Positions 45,044-52,998 of a DNA stretch of 64,000 nt are shown here, piece after piece. A model generated the notes under the pieces. It worked only from the letters and a program-made list of their open reading frames with translations. It did no database searches and was not told the DNA's origin. The position numbers and the translations under genes were made by a program. Position 1 is the stretch's first letter, and every line of letters begins with the position of its first letter. This DNA is from Flavilitoribacter sp020436695 (lineage in GTDB: Bacteria; Bacteroidota; Bacteroidia; Chitinophagales; Saprospiraceae), in the NCBI GenBank assembly GCA_041392665.1, contig JAWKLQ010000002.1:62001-126000 (forward strand), given 5' to 3'.

Positions 45044-46474
45044 ATGGCGAAAAAAGACAACGGCGAATTTCCATATCGGGGTGTCAATAAGTACCTGGAT
45101 AAAGTATACGCGAAGATAGATGCACTAAAGGGAGGGCTTTCGTACCTGGATTTTGAATACCTCACCAGAACAAGAGTAAACGAAAAGCCGACGATAGGCG
45201 ATAAGAGACGGTTCATTCGAGAAATGGGTTTTGAAATCGGTGACGGGGATAAGCCGTGTGTACAGACCACCCCTTTCAAGCGATCCATTATCAAAAATCT
45301 CTACCTGGCCTTGCATATCGATCCGGGTGAGTTCCTAATTGACGAAGAATTCGAAAAGGCATTCCTGAAACTACCGGTTGGCATCAAAAATGGAATGCGG
45401 CGGGAAGATGATAAATATTTTACCCGCGAATTTTGGGATATAGCAAAAGTGTCTTATGCCCAAAGCCCACTCATCCAGGTAAAGTCGATTCCGCTACAGG
45501 CACATACAGAGGAGGAAACGGATCTGACCCAGTTCTACAAAGAGATCACCCCTTATTACCGGAAAGCGCATCGCAGCATTACGGCACATGAAGTACTCTT
45601 CAAGGGAAACAACAATAATCCTTCGGAATACAGAACCTACCGCTACGCGCAAAATCAGATATTTGAAGCCATTGATCAGGCCGTGGAGAACTGTAAGCAG
45701 CTGCGTTCGGCCGGCCAGGACAAACCTTTGGAAGTCGATACTGCCGACGAGGAGGCACTGCCGGACAATAAAAAGCAAAGAGGAACCTTTACTTATCAGA
45801 GAGTGTTTTACCTGTCGGCCTCGGAAAGCATTCACGCCAAGAACATCCAAGACCCCGGTGAGATGTTCAAAATAATGATGATCGAAGCATCCTTTGAGAC
45901 GTTAAAACATATTAAAGACTGTTTGGAAAAAAATGGTGCCCATATCGATGAGGAGATCTGTAAATTCTATGTCGCCCCCTTTTCAGGCTTAAGGGCGCAT
46001 ACCCTGATAGATGATAAATGGTTAATTTCCGAGGACTATAAAAAACATGCGGATTACATCAAGCCGCATATCCTTTTTATTGAAGATGTGGAAGTAAAAA
46101 GTGACCTGCAAAAAATGAAAGAACTCTTTGATCTGGAACTCCAGCAGAAAGCGGATAAAAAAATATACCCGCTGCGAAAAAAAGATTTTCCCAGATACAT
46201 CAGGCTGGCAGTTGACTATTTGAAGGAACGAATAGATGAAGCCGAAGATATGCTCGCCATTATGGATGGTATAAACAGTGCTCCGGACAGTCTGGAAGGC
46301 AGGCGACAGGTGCTCAACGAGAAAACTGATCACACCGAAATAAGGGTCTATAATATCGACAAGGTAACATTTAAATTTACGGAGCGTTTGAAATTTATGA
46401 TCGAAATTCTGAAAAAACAGTATCTTGATGTGAGTCAGAAGCGAGATAAACTAGCACCGCTCTCAGAAAAATAA
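45044..46474 (+). CDS. Regulator or sensor-like protein of unknown family
   Basis: This 476-aa soluble protein has an N-terminal 80 residues (MAKKDNGEFPYRGVNKYLDK, RRFIREMGFEIGDGDKPCVQ) that look like a divergent helix-turn-helix or SAM-like bundle. A middle domain has ITPYYRKAHRSITAHEVLF and TYQRVFYLSASESIHAKNI. Its layout (recognition segment, long helix, ALRAHTLIDDKWLISED-like strand) recalls catalytically dead PLD-like sensor domains found in regulators of conflict systems. The last 100 residues are a charged helix. The family call is inference only. It starts the plus-strand half of the accessory region, 68 nt before a small gene. Confidence 0.5.
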   Translation: MAKKDNGEFPYRGVNKYLDKVYAKIDALKGGLSYLDFEYLTRTRVNEKPTIGDKRRFIREMGFEIGDGDKPCVQTTPFKRSIIKNLYLALHIDPGEFLIDEEFEKAFLKLPVGIKNGMRREDDKYFTREFWDIAKVSYAQSPLIQVKSIPLQAHTEEETDLTQFYKEITPYYRKAHRSITAHEVLFKGNNNNPSEYRTYRYAQNQIFEAIDQAVENCKQLRSAGQDKPLEVDTADEEALPDNKKQRGTFTYQRVFYLSASESIHAKNIQDPGEMFKIMMIEASFETLKHIKDCLEKNGAHIDEEICKFYVAPFSGLRAHTLIDDKWLISEDYKKHADYIKPHILFIEDVEVKSDLQKMKELFDLELQQKADKKIYPLRKKDFPRYIRLAVDYLKERIDEAEDMLAIMDGINSAPDSLEGRRQVLNEKTDHTEIRVYNIDKVTFKFTERLKFMIEILKKQYLDVSQKRDKLAPLSEK

Positions 46475-46515
46475 ATTATTGACAGTAATTTAACGCAAGG
46501 AATACATTTTGATCT

Positions 46516-46523
46516 TACCTTTG
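46516..46523 (+). promoter_or_regulatory. Candidate -7 box TACCTTTG
   Basis: TACCTTTG fits TAnnTTTG exactly and lies 18 bases before the start of the 82-aa gene. A TTG (46479-46481) is too far away for this box but is 21 bases from an overlapping TACATTTT at 46503, so the exact promoter is uncertain. Confidence 0.4.
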
Positions 46524-46541
46524 CGCCCAAAATAATAATCA

Positions 46542-46790
46542 ATGTTTTCTAACAATAAAGGAGCTTCCGGCAAGAAGGACAAAAATTCTGATAAACCGAG
46601 CATGTACGATATTGCCAGCAAGAAATATGATCTGTTTATGGAATGGGCTGAAGAAACCTTTCTTCCTTTACCGTATACCCCCTCCAGTGATTACATCATT
46701 AGAAAATACAAGGAGCATTTAAAAGAGAATAATATAGATGAGTTATGGGACCCTCTTCCTCCTGCAACTAAATCCAGGGAATCCAAATGA
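46542..46790 (+). CDS. Small charged protein of unknown function
   Basis: This 82-aa protein has a Lys/Ser-rich disordered N-terminus (SNNKGASGKKDKNSDKP), a short helix (MYDIASKKYDLFMEWAEETF) and a C-terminal amphipathic helix (YIIRKYKEHLKENNIDELWD). It has its own candidate promoter. It lies between two regulator-like genes. I do not recognise it; the small size and composition would suit an adaptor or immunity-like peptide, but this is speculation. Confidence 0.45.
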   Translation: MFSNNKGASGKKDKNSDKPSMYDIASKKYDLFMEWAEETFLPLPYTPSSDYIIRKYKEHLKENNIDELWDPLPPATKSRESK

Positions 46791-46924
46791 GGGTCCAGGA
46801 AATTAGTTTTACAATTTATGCCTCTCCTTAATCGGTGCGGCTCAAGCGGAGAGCATTCTATCTATCGATGGAGTGAAACATTGCATCAGGCAAAGACGGT
46901 AAAAACCCGCATTAAAAATCAATT

Positions 46925-47827
46925 ATGCATCATGAGCCCAAAAGTCCGGATCCGCTTCAGGCACAGGTGCAACAAGCCTTTCAGCTCCTGAAATCAGCGT
47001 ACCGGTATACCCAGGTCAAGGTACTGCACAAATTGGAAGCCCTGGGGTATCGCATTTCAAAAACATCTTTCAACCACATCATCAACGGTCATGACGTAGG
47101 GGATGAGGCTCTGTTCATTTCCTCGGAAGGGATACAAAGATTAGTGGAAAAGGAATTGGGGCACCAATGGCTGGATGGAGGATTCATCGACCGGAGAGGT
47201 TCCGGCTGGGCACCCGAAATCGTCGAACTGCCCACTCCCGAAGATATTCCCAAGGATGGTTACCGTTTTCATGATAAAGGCCGGCTCCAGATCCGGGAAA
47301 AAGTAGATTTTTTTGCCACGGCCGAAAAAGAGGTGATCGAATTCGGCATCACACTGAATACTTTCAGCAGCTACTTTTACAATCGTAACGAATACGAGTT
47401 TAAACAACCGGTTAGAGCATTATTGGAAAGAGGGGTACACTTTCGCTGTTTCCTGCTACAGCCCGATTCCAATGAGGCACTACTCTATTTCAACGACCGG
47501 AAGAGGGTTATCGAAGAAGAAGAAACAGGTATTGAAAAAATAAAGAATTCCCTGGTTCGGCTGCAAAAGGTCAAAGAAGAATTTCAGCAAGACCAGTTAA
47601 ATGGACAATTTGAAATATACACCTATAAACATCTTCCCTGCAATTCATTTCTGATAGTCGACGGTGCAGGCCCGAAAGGGAAAATGATGATATCACATTA
47701 TATTTACGGGCAATACCGGGCCAACTGCCCGGTTCTTGAGATCTTCAAAACAGCCAACCGCTCCCTGTTTCGACGCTATTGGACCTCCTTTCAATATTTT
47801 ACTTCCGATGCGAAGTCTCATCTCTGA
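46925..47827 (+). CDS. HTH-sensor regulator-like protein
   Basis: In this 300-aa protein the first 90 residues form a helix-turn-helix-like unit (YRYTQVKVLHKLEALGYRIS, then KTSFNHIINGHDVG), similar to phage-repressor or XRE-type helices. A linker (WAPEIVELPTPEDIPKDG) leads to a C-terminal domain with KVDFFATAEKEVIEFGITL, RALLERGVHFRCFLLQPDSN and NSFLIVDGAGPKGKMMISHY. That pattern is that of a PLD-like sensor domain (as in DUF5919-type regulators). It probably senses a signal and regulates neighbouring genes. It is encoded upstream of the IKGG peptide and the chaperone operon. The HTH and sensor assignments are by eye. Confidence 0.55.
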   Translation: MHHEPKSPDPLQAQVQQAFQLLKSAYRYTQVKVLHKLEALGYRISKTSFNHIINGHDVGDEALFISSEGIQRLVEKELGHQWLDGGFIDRRGSGWAPEIVELPTPEDIPKDGYRFHDKGRLQIREKVDFFATAEKEVIEFGITLNTFSSYFYNRNEYEFKQPVRALLERGVHFRCFLLQPDSNEALLYFNDRKRVIEEEETGIEKIKNSLVRLQKVKEEFQQDQLNGQFEIYTYKHLPCNSFLIVDGAGPKGKMMISHYIYGQYRANCPVLEIFKTANRSLFRRYWTSFQYFTSDAKSHL

Positions 47828-48021
47828 TTTTCGCAAATTTTTCAAAATTTTGGTGAACGCTTCCAAATGCCGCAAGGGATTGATCTCCCTGTAGCGGACC
47901 ATTAATTTTGCTTCTGTTAGTTACCGGCAAACGAAGTGCAGAAAGCACCGGCCGGCACTTTCCCAACTATCTCAATTCTGGCGATTGAACAACTGACAGC
48001 AATGGGTATCCCCTTTGCCTA

Positions 48022-48073
48022 CTTCCCTCATGGCTACCGGTAAACCGAGCCACGCAGGGCCGGAAGCTTTTTT
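48022..48073 (+). promoter_or_regulatory. Terminator-like hairpin upstream of the IKGG peptide (possible attenuator)
   Basis: A nested GC-rich stem folds as CTTCC/GGAAG outside, TGGCT/AGCCA inside and CGG-TAAA-CCG at the tip. It is followed by six T (48068-48073), 18 bases before the peptide start. It can act as terminator of the 300-aa gene or as an attenuator or leader RNA of the peptide. I could not match it to a known riboswitch class. Confidence 0.5.
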
Positions 48074-48091
48074 CACCAAAATCAATATACT

Positions 48092-48223
48092 ATGGATGCT
48101 ACCACAAGTATCAACCCGCGCTCTTTTGAGGAGCTTCAACTACCTGCCGAACAACTTGACAAAATCAAGGGAGGAGATGATGATGGGATCATCATCATCG
48201 ATGACATCATTCTCGGTGGTTGA
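48092..48223 (+). CDS. Double-glycine-leader peptide (putative natural-product or bacteriocin-like precursor)
   Basis: This is a 43-codon gene. The leader MDATTSINPRSFEELQLPAE runs into QLDKIKGG. The pattern L-x-x-x-Q-L-x-x-I-x-GG is the cleavage site recognised by C39-type peptidase exporters, common in small secreted peptides of Bacteroidota. The predicted mature part is GDDDGIIIIDDIILGG or starts one residue later: only Asp, Ile, Leu and Gly. The DNA of the core (48176-48196) is a perfect nine-base hairpin, so composition may partly reflect a simple repeat. No C39 transporter or modification enzyme is in the window. The 462-aa gene converges on its 3' end. Confidence 0.6.
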   Translation: MDATTSINPRSFEELQLPAEQLDKIKGGDDDGIIIIDDIILGG

Positions 48224-48243
48224 TCCGTCTCTGAATTAAGGGA

Positions 48244-49632
48244 CTAACGTTTTCTGTAGCTGGCCAGCTTACTTATGATCCAGTTCTTGTGAAAGACCGG
48301 ATCCAGTCTTCCCACTTCTTCGATCAAAGCTTTTTTGCTTTTTTTCCTTTTTATCAGTTCACCGGTCAATTTGATGAAGTGAACAATGGCCACTTTATTG
48401 TGCCCCTGAATACTTCTCTGTGCATTTAAAAACCTCCTGAAATTTCGACCTTCCTGCAAGACACGCTCTTCATCGAGTACCGGGAGAGAAGATAAAGCAC
48501 GTATCAGCAAGGCTCGATATCGAATATGGTAGATCACATCGGTAAAAGAGGTCTCGGAGAGCAAATTGATACATTGCTTCGGATATCCACTTTCCAATTT
48601 CACATTAGCCAGCGAAAGATACTTGATCTGGATTTGCTTGTCGACGGGTAAATAAGGATGATACTGTCTTATAAATTTTACCGTCCAGTCAAATTCCCGA
48701 TGATGACATCCCAGACTAACGATGTTTGCAAACTTACCGGGGGTCAGGCCGCTACCATTGAGTAGTATTTTACTTTCCAGACCAAATCTATACAGCTCAA
48801 ATGCCTTGCTGAAGTAGGCATCCTGCCCCATTTTGATCTGCCTGGCAGCAAAGTTGATCAGTGCCGTCAGCAATTCATACCGGTCTTCTGCAGGAATTGT
48901 CATATTCTCCCTAACGATAGCTTCCAATCGGTGAAACACCTCTACTTCATTTTTTGCCTCTAATTGAAAACACAGGCGATAAGCCGTACTCAAGGCCGAC
49001 GGTGGATGAAGATCGGGAGTTATCCCTGTAGTCCCCTCTTTAGAAAAGAACTCCTGATATTTGACCGATGAGGCCAGGTATTTAAAACGAGCGGCACTGG
49101 TTCCTTCGTCCAGTGCGAGAAGAAGCTTGCGTAGTATCTGCACATTGGAAGCGTGAGGAATATCTTTTTCGTTCTTTAAGAATTCTTCATACAGCCGGCT
49201 TCGAAAGATCAACTCCCAACAGGTTGGGCTTGTATTGCTCTCCAGCATTTTTTCCAACTGCATCCCTTTGCGCTGTACGAGTTCCGGTTGATTCAACTCT
49301 TTTAAGACCAGCAACTCCAGAAAATCATACAAGGCAGGTGTATTATTCAGTTTTTCCCAGATCAAAAACTTACGTAGCAGGCCGCTTAAGTCCGAAAGCT
49401 GATTTAACACTAACTTTTCGCGCACCGGCATTTTTTTGCCATACAACTTTTGGTGCAAATAGGAAAGGGTCAGTCGTTCATCGTCCATGACGGGATAAAA
49501 TTTCCGGACTTGATCAAACAGGAGCAGTGAAGGGCTCGTTACTCCTTCCCGTTTTTTTAAGAAAGAACGAAACGGCTTCAGTTTTTCCGGGTCCAGATTG
49601 GCAAAAAGATTAAAAAAAGTATAAGAGGGCAT
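48244..49632 (-). CDS. Helical-repeat protein of unknown function
   Basis: This 462-aa soluble protein begins MPSYTFFNLFANLDPEKLKP FRSFLKK-style (L-F-x-x-L-x-x-x-x-L-x-x-F-x-x-F-L), a start I associate from memory with a Saprospiria-expanded family of unknown role. The rest is almost entirely alpha-helical pairs resembling TPR-like repeats (ELIFRSRLYEEFLKNEKDI, YRLCFQLEAKNEVEVFHRLE), ending with a basic tail (KSKKALIEEVGRLDPVF). It has no signal peptide. It separates the peptide gene from the chaperone operon and is divergent from it with a 313-nt gap. Function unknown. Confidence 0.6.
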   Translation of the reverse strand: MPSYTFFNLFANLDPEKLKPFRSFLKKREGVTSPSLLLFDQVRKFYPVMDDERLTLSYLHQKLYGKKMPVREKLVLNQLSDLSGLLRKFLIWEKLNNTPALYDFLELLVLKELNQPELVQRKGMQLEKMLESNTSPTCWELIFRSRLYEEFLKNEKDIPHASNVQILRKLLLALDEGTSAARFKYLASSVKYQEFFSKEGTTGITPDLHPPSALSTAYRLCFQLEAKNEVEVFHRLEAIVRENMTIPAEDRYELLTALINFAARQIKMGQDAYFSKAFELYRFGLESKILLNGSGLTPGKFANIVSLGCHHREFDWTVKFIRQYHPYLPVDKQIQIKYLSLANVKLESGYPKQCINLLSETSFTDVIYHIRYRALLIRALSSLPVLDEERVLQEGRNFRRFLNAQRSIQGHNKVAIVHFIKLTGELIKRKKSKKALIEEVGRLDPVFHKNWIISKLASYRKR

Positions 49633-49945
49633 TTTATTTTAACATTTAAATCAAAGGAAAAATTATTACTACTCCTGCATGCACAAATATAGATCAAATA
49701 AGACGAATGTATCCCAAACAGTTTTTTATATTATTGGTATTAAATCACTTATGAGTACAAGGTAAGTACAACTTCTACGGCATCTAAAATTAATGCAACA
49801 AAAAGCAATGCATTCTTTTAAATTTTCAAAAGGAATTCAAAGGAAATACGTATTGACAAGCTATTGGTATAGTTCCATTTTACAACATAAATGAAATAAT
49901 ACTAAATCCTTGAGAATATCCATTCTCAGATTAACTCTCTTTGCT
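49633..49945. other. AT-rich divergent intergenic region
   Basis: This gap between the minus-strand 462-aa gene and the plus-strand chaperone operon probably holds both promoters. TATTGACAAGCTATTGG and nearby TATAGTTCC are visible but no exact TAnnTTTG box is. I see no gene or RNA here. Confidence 0.4.
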
Positions 49946-50254
49946 ATGTCTGACTATCGAAAACACCTGGTCGATCAATTTGAGAATTTTTTGGCCGAAG
50001 AGTATCAGCAATATTGTTCGCGTCATGAAACCCCGGAGTCTTTACAGGGAATCATTACTTACATAGTGGATCGCAACCTCATACCGGAAATGAATATAAA
50101 AAAATACACTATTTTAAAGGAGTTCGGCCCGGTCTATGAAGGGAATAACCACCATAAGACCAGTGCGGTGGAAGTGTTGGCTGATCGATATAACCTGTCA
50201 AAGCGAACTATATGGGGTATAATCAAGTATTATTCGGCTCAGGCTGACAAATAA
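49946..50254 (+). CDS. Small HTH-like protein
   Basis: This 102-aa protein starts at ATG 49946 (MSDYRKHLVDQFENFLAEEY), twelve codons inside a longer ORF that lacks coding character. The C-terminal 45 residues (AVEVLADRYNLSKRTIWGII) form a helix-turn-helix of the type seen in Trp-repressor-like or sigma-region-4-like small regulators. It lies 75 nt before the next small gene and may be the first gene or the regulator of the chaperone/GTPase operon. There is no named family match. Confidence 0.5.
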   Translation: MSDYRKHLVDQFENFLAEEYQQYCSRHETPESLQGIITYIVDRNLIPEMNIKKYTILKEFGPVYEGNNHHKTSAVEVLADRYNLSKRTIWGIIKYYSAQADK

Positions 50255-50329
50255 ATATCTGAGAAAATCCCCGAAACCCGGTCCCATGACTACTATGGTT
50301 CGTATATTTAATACCTAAATACTAGACCC

Positions 50330-50545
50330 ATGAACTTTATAATTCTCCATCCTATTACCGGCAAGTTAGATGCAGGCCTACGTCTATTTTCAGGGATTGA
50401 AGCAAGCGAAGAGATCGGAAAAGACATAAAGGAAGCATACTCACTATCTCAAAAGTTAAAAACATCATCCAGAGAAATAATTCCATTTACACTGGCAGGG
50501 ATTTTCACCTGGGTGATAAGAAATAATTTTCAAACTCCGGTTTAA
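50330..50545 (+). CDS. Small protein of unknown function
   Basis: This 71-aa protein (MNFIILHPITGKLDAGLRLF, SQKLKTSSREIIPFTLAGIF) is mainly alpha/beta with no signal peptide. It ends 12 nt before the GrpE-like gene, so it belongs to the same transcript. A TATATTTA sequence about 20 bases upstream is one mismatch from a -7 box and could be the operon promoter. I recognise no homologue. Confidence 0.45.
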   Translation: MNFIILHPITGKLDAGLRLFSGIEASEEIGKDIKEAYSLSQKLKTSSREIIPFTLAGIFTWVIRNNFQTPV

Positions 50546-50556
50546 AAACCTATCTA

Positions 50557-51264
50557 ATGAACGAACCAAAAGACACCCGTCAAGAAGAGGACGAAAAAAA
50601 AAGCATTACGCCCCAATCGGAGCAGCATTTCACCGATGAGGCAGACGTGATCGCTTCTAATGAGACCGAAGCTTTGACTTCAGCCAAAGAAGTTCCCTTT
50701 GAAATTGTGAATGATACATTCGCTGCAGCAGGTGTGAGTAATACACATCTGGAGGAATTGCGTGAGCAACTAGAACTGCTTGAGAATAAGATGGATCTGA
50801 TCAAAGAGGAATTTCAAAGCAAACTGAAATATGACAAGCATAAGGAAAAAATAATTGACAACTTACACAGTGAGCTCCAAACCTATAAAAATGACCTGAT
50901 CGGAAAATTGTTAAGGCCGGTATTCATGGATGTTATTGAAGTCGTTGATGATATCCGACGTCTGGCCAAAGATATGAAGCTAAAAGGAGAAGAGGACAAC
51001 ACGGAGAAGCTGTGGAAATTTTTCACCGCCATACCGGATGATCTCGAAGATCTGCTTTATAAGCACGGCGTTGAAGTGGTACATAACCAGGAAGACTCCT
51101 TCGATCCGACCAGTCAGAAGGCCGTTAAAATACTCCCAACCGATGATGATACACTTAATAAGAAGGTGAGCGAAAGGTTGAAAAACGGATATCGCTGGGA
51201 AGGGAAGTTACTGCGCCATGAAATCGTAAATGTGTGGCAATATAAAGAACTGCCCCATTCATAA
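50557..51264 (+). CDS. GrpE-like nucleotide-exchange factor
   Basis: This 235-aa protein has an acidic disordered N-terminus (about 1-60), a long coiled-coil helix (about 65-120, ELLENKMDLIKEEFQSKLKY), and the GrpE-type region FMDVIEVVDDIRRLAKDMKL. The C-terminal beta wing has GVEVVHNQEDSFDPTSQKAV and a GYRWEGKLLRHEIVNVWQY that lines up with the GrpE GY...RxLRPAxVxV ending. GrpE releases ADP from Hsp70. A dedicated copy directly before a divergent Hsp70 suggests it serves the Hsp70s of this operon, not the housekeeping DnaK. It is 53 nt from the next gene. Confidence 0.78.
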   Translation: MNEPKDTRQEEDEKKSITPQSEQHFTDEADVIASNETEALTSAKEVPFEIVNDTFAAAGVSNTHLEELREQLELLENKMDLIKEEFQSKLKYDKHKEKIIDNLHSELQTYKNDLIGKLLRPVFMDVIEVVDDIRRLAKDMKLKGEEDNTEKLWKFFTAIPDDLEDLLYKHGVEVVHNQEDSFDPTSQKAVKILPTDDDTLNKKVSERLKNGYRWEGKLLRHEIVNVWQYKELPHS

Positions 51265-51317
51265 TCTTCCTTGATACTGACAACCATTAAAGCCGATAAC
51301 CCACAAAACAAAAATAG

Positions 51318-52973
51318 ATGAGTAATCAGTTATCCAAAGTCTTCGGCATCGATCTGGGTACCACCTATTCCTGTATCGCTTACGTAGACGAGCACGGAAA
51401 GCCGGTCATTATTCCCAATTTCGACAATAACCGCATCACTCCCTCCGTCGTTTTTTTTGACGATGAGAACGTTGTTGTCGGAGAGGAAGCCAAGAACAGC
51501 ATCATGGTACACCCTGACCAGGTGGCCTCCTTTGTTAAAAGAGACATGGGCAATCCGAATTATATTTTTGAGCACAACGGGAAAAATTACAAACCGGAAG
51601 AGATATCCTCCTATATTCTGAAAAAATTGATCAAGGATGCCGAAGAAAAAATGGACGAGCGCATATTGGATGTAGTGATCACCTGTCCGGCGTATTTCGG
51701 TATCAACGAGCGCGAAGCTACACGGCTCGCCGGAGTCATTGCCGGACTCAACGTAAAAGCCATTATCAACGAGCCGACAGCCGCTGCGATTGCCTATGGT
51801 TTGGATACCGCCGAAGAGAAGGTGGTCTTGGTGTACGACCTCGGCGGCGGCACCTTCGATATCACTATGATCGAGATCACGCCTCAGGCCATTAGTGTGA
51901 TCGTCACGGGTGGTGACCATAACCTGGGCGGCAAAGATTGGGATGACACCATCATGCTCTATCTGGAACAATGTTATCAGGAAGAGATTGGTACCGATGA
52001 AGAGATACTTTCCGATCCGGAGACTGCCGGGGAGATGCGCCTGAATGCGGAAAAGGCTAAAAAGTCACTGACCCAGCGAGACAAAACCAAGATTAATGTA
52101 GTACACGGCGGGGAAAAGGTCAAGGTTGAACTGACCCGGGAGAAACTTGAAGAATTGACTGCTTCCCAGTTGGAGAGCACCATCGTACTGACTCACGCCA
52201 TGCTGGAGGAAGCCAAAAAGAAAGGATATGAAAAATTCGATGAGATCATCCTGGTCGGCGGCTCTTCACGAATGCCTCAGGTCAAGGAACGTATAGACCA
52301 GGAATTTTCTGTAGACGCCAAGATCTTTGATCCTGATGAAGCGGTTGCCAAAGGTGCGGCAATCTACGGCTGGAAAACATCCATCAGCGATGAACTGGTA
52401 AAACGTATTGCAGAGAATACCGGACAAGCCGTAGAAGCCATAAACCTGGAGAAGATCGAAGAGGAAACCCTCCAGGAAATAGAACAGGAAATCGCCGATG
52501 AAGTAGGGTTGACACTCGGTGCCGTAAAAAAATCGAGGACTCAGATCCAAAATGTAACCAGTAAGAGCTTTGGAATAATAGCGCTGAAAGAAAATGATGA
52601 GGAAGTACTATCCAATCTGATCATGAAAAATGAAACGGTACCGATGGAGATCACCCGGCGTTTCGGTACACATTTCGCCAATCAGGAAGACGTGGAGCTT
52701 AAGATCATGGAAAATGAAGTGAATGATCAGGAAACTGCACCCGAGAACGGCATCGACATCGGATCGGCTATACTCAATATTCCTCCCGGCCTGCCGGCGG
52801 GCTCTCCCATCGAGATTACCTTTAAGATCAACGAAGAAGGCAGGCTGGACGTACGGGCAATTGAACTGACCGATCATCGAACGGTTGAGACCACCATAGA
52901 AACCAGTTCGGTCATCTCCGGCCAGGAGTTGGAGCAGGCCAAGGCCAGGAGTAAAAGCATAGTCGTTATTTAA
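51318..52973 (+). CDS. Divergent Hsp70 (DnaK-like) without lid and canonical linker
   Basis: This 551-aa protein has the ATPase domain (about 1-350) with all nucleotide motifs: GIDLGTTYS (10-18), VYDLGGGTFD near 173-182, NEPTAAAIAYGLD, and LVGGSSRMPQV near 312. The DVLLLDVTPLSLG linker of DnaK is absent. It is replaced by a helical segment (about 355-412, TGQAVEAINLEKIEEETLQE). A beta-type substrate domain follows (FGIIALKENDEEVLSNLIMK, PPGLPAGSPIEITFKINEEG). The protein stops at SKSIVVI without the helical lid. It is 87 residues shorter than E. coli DnaK. It probably works with the GrpE-like and J-like neighbours on a dedicated client. Confidence 0.85.
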   Translation: MSNQLSKVFGIDLGTTYSCIAYVDEHGKPVIIPNFDNNRITPSVVFFDDENVVVGEEAKNSIMVHPDQVASFVKRDMGNPNYIFEHNGKNYKPEEISSYILKKLIKDAEEKMDERILDVVITCPAYFGINEREATRLAGVIAGLNVKAIINEPTAAAIAYGLDTAEEKVVLVYDLGGGTFDITMIEITPQAISVIVTGGDHNLGGKDWDDTIMLYLEQCYQEEIGTDEEILSDPETAGEMRLNAEKAKKSLTQRDKTKINVVHGGEKVKVELTREKLEELTASQLESTIVLTHAMLEEAKKKGYEKFDEIILVGGSSRMPQVKERIDQEFSVDAKIFDPDEAVAKGAAIYGWKTSISDELVKRIAENTGQAVEAINLEKIEEETLQEIEQEIADEVGLTLGAVKKSRTQIQNVTSKSFGIIALKENDEEVLSNLIMKNETVPMEITRRFGTHFANQEDVELKIMENEVNDQETAPENGIDIGSAILNIPPGLPAGSPIEITFKINEEGRLDVRAIELTDHRTVETTIETSSVISGQELEQAKARSKSIVVI

Positions 52974-52998
52974 TTATCAAATCAATTCTTCCTCAGTT

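Noticed and set aside
48001..48075. Possible GEMM/c-di-GMP riboswitch (GGTAAACC...CACGCAGGG)
   Set aside because: The words recall GEMM, but the order and the second stem do not fit; only a terminator-like hairpin is supported.
48015..48239. 74-codon ORF overlapping the IKGG peptide in another frame
   Set aside because: It runs through the hairpin and has random composition; the peptide frame has the recognisable leader.
50557..52973. Ordinary heat-shock grpE-dnaK operon
   Set aside because: No dnaJ with HPD, no CIRCE-like or heat-shock element seen, the Hsp70 lacks lid and linker, and the neighbours are conflict-type genes.
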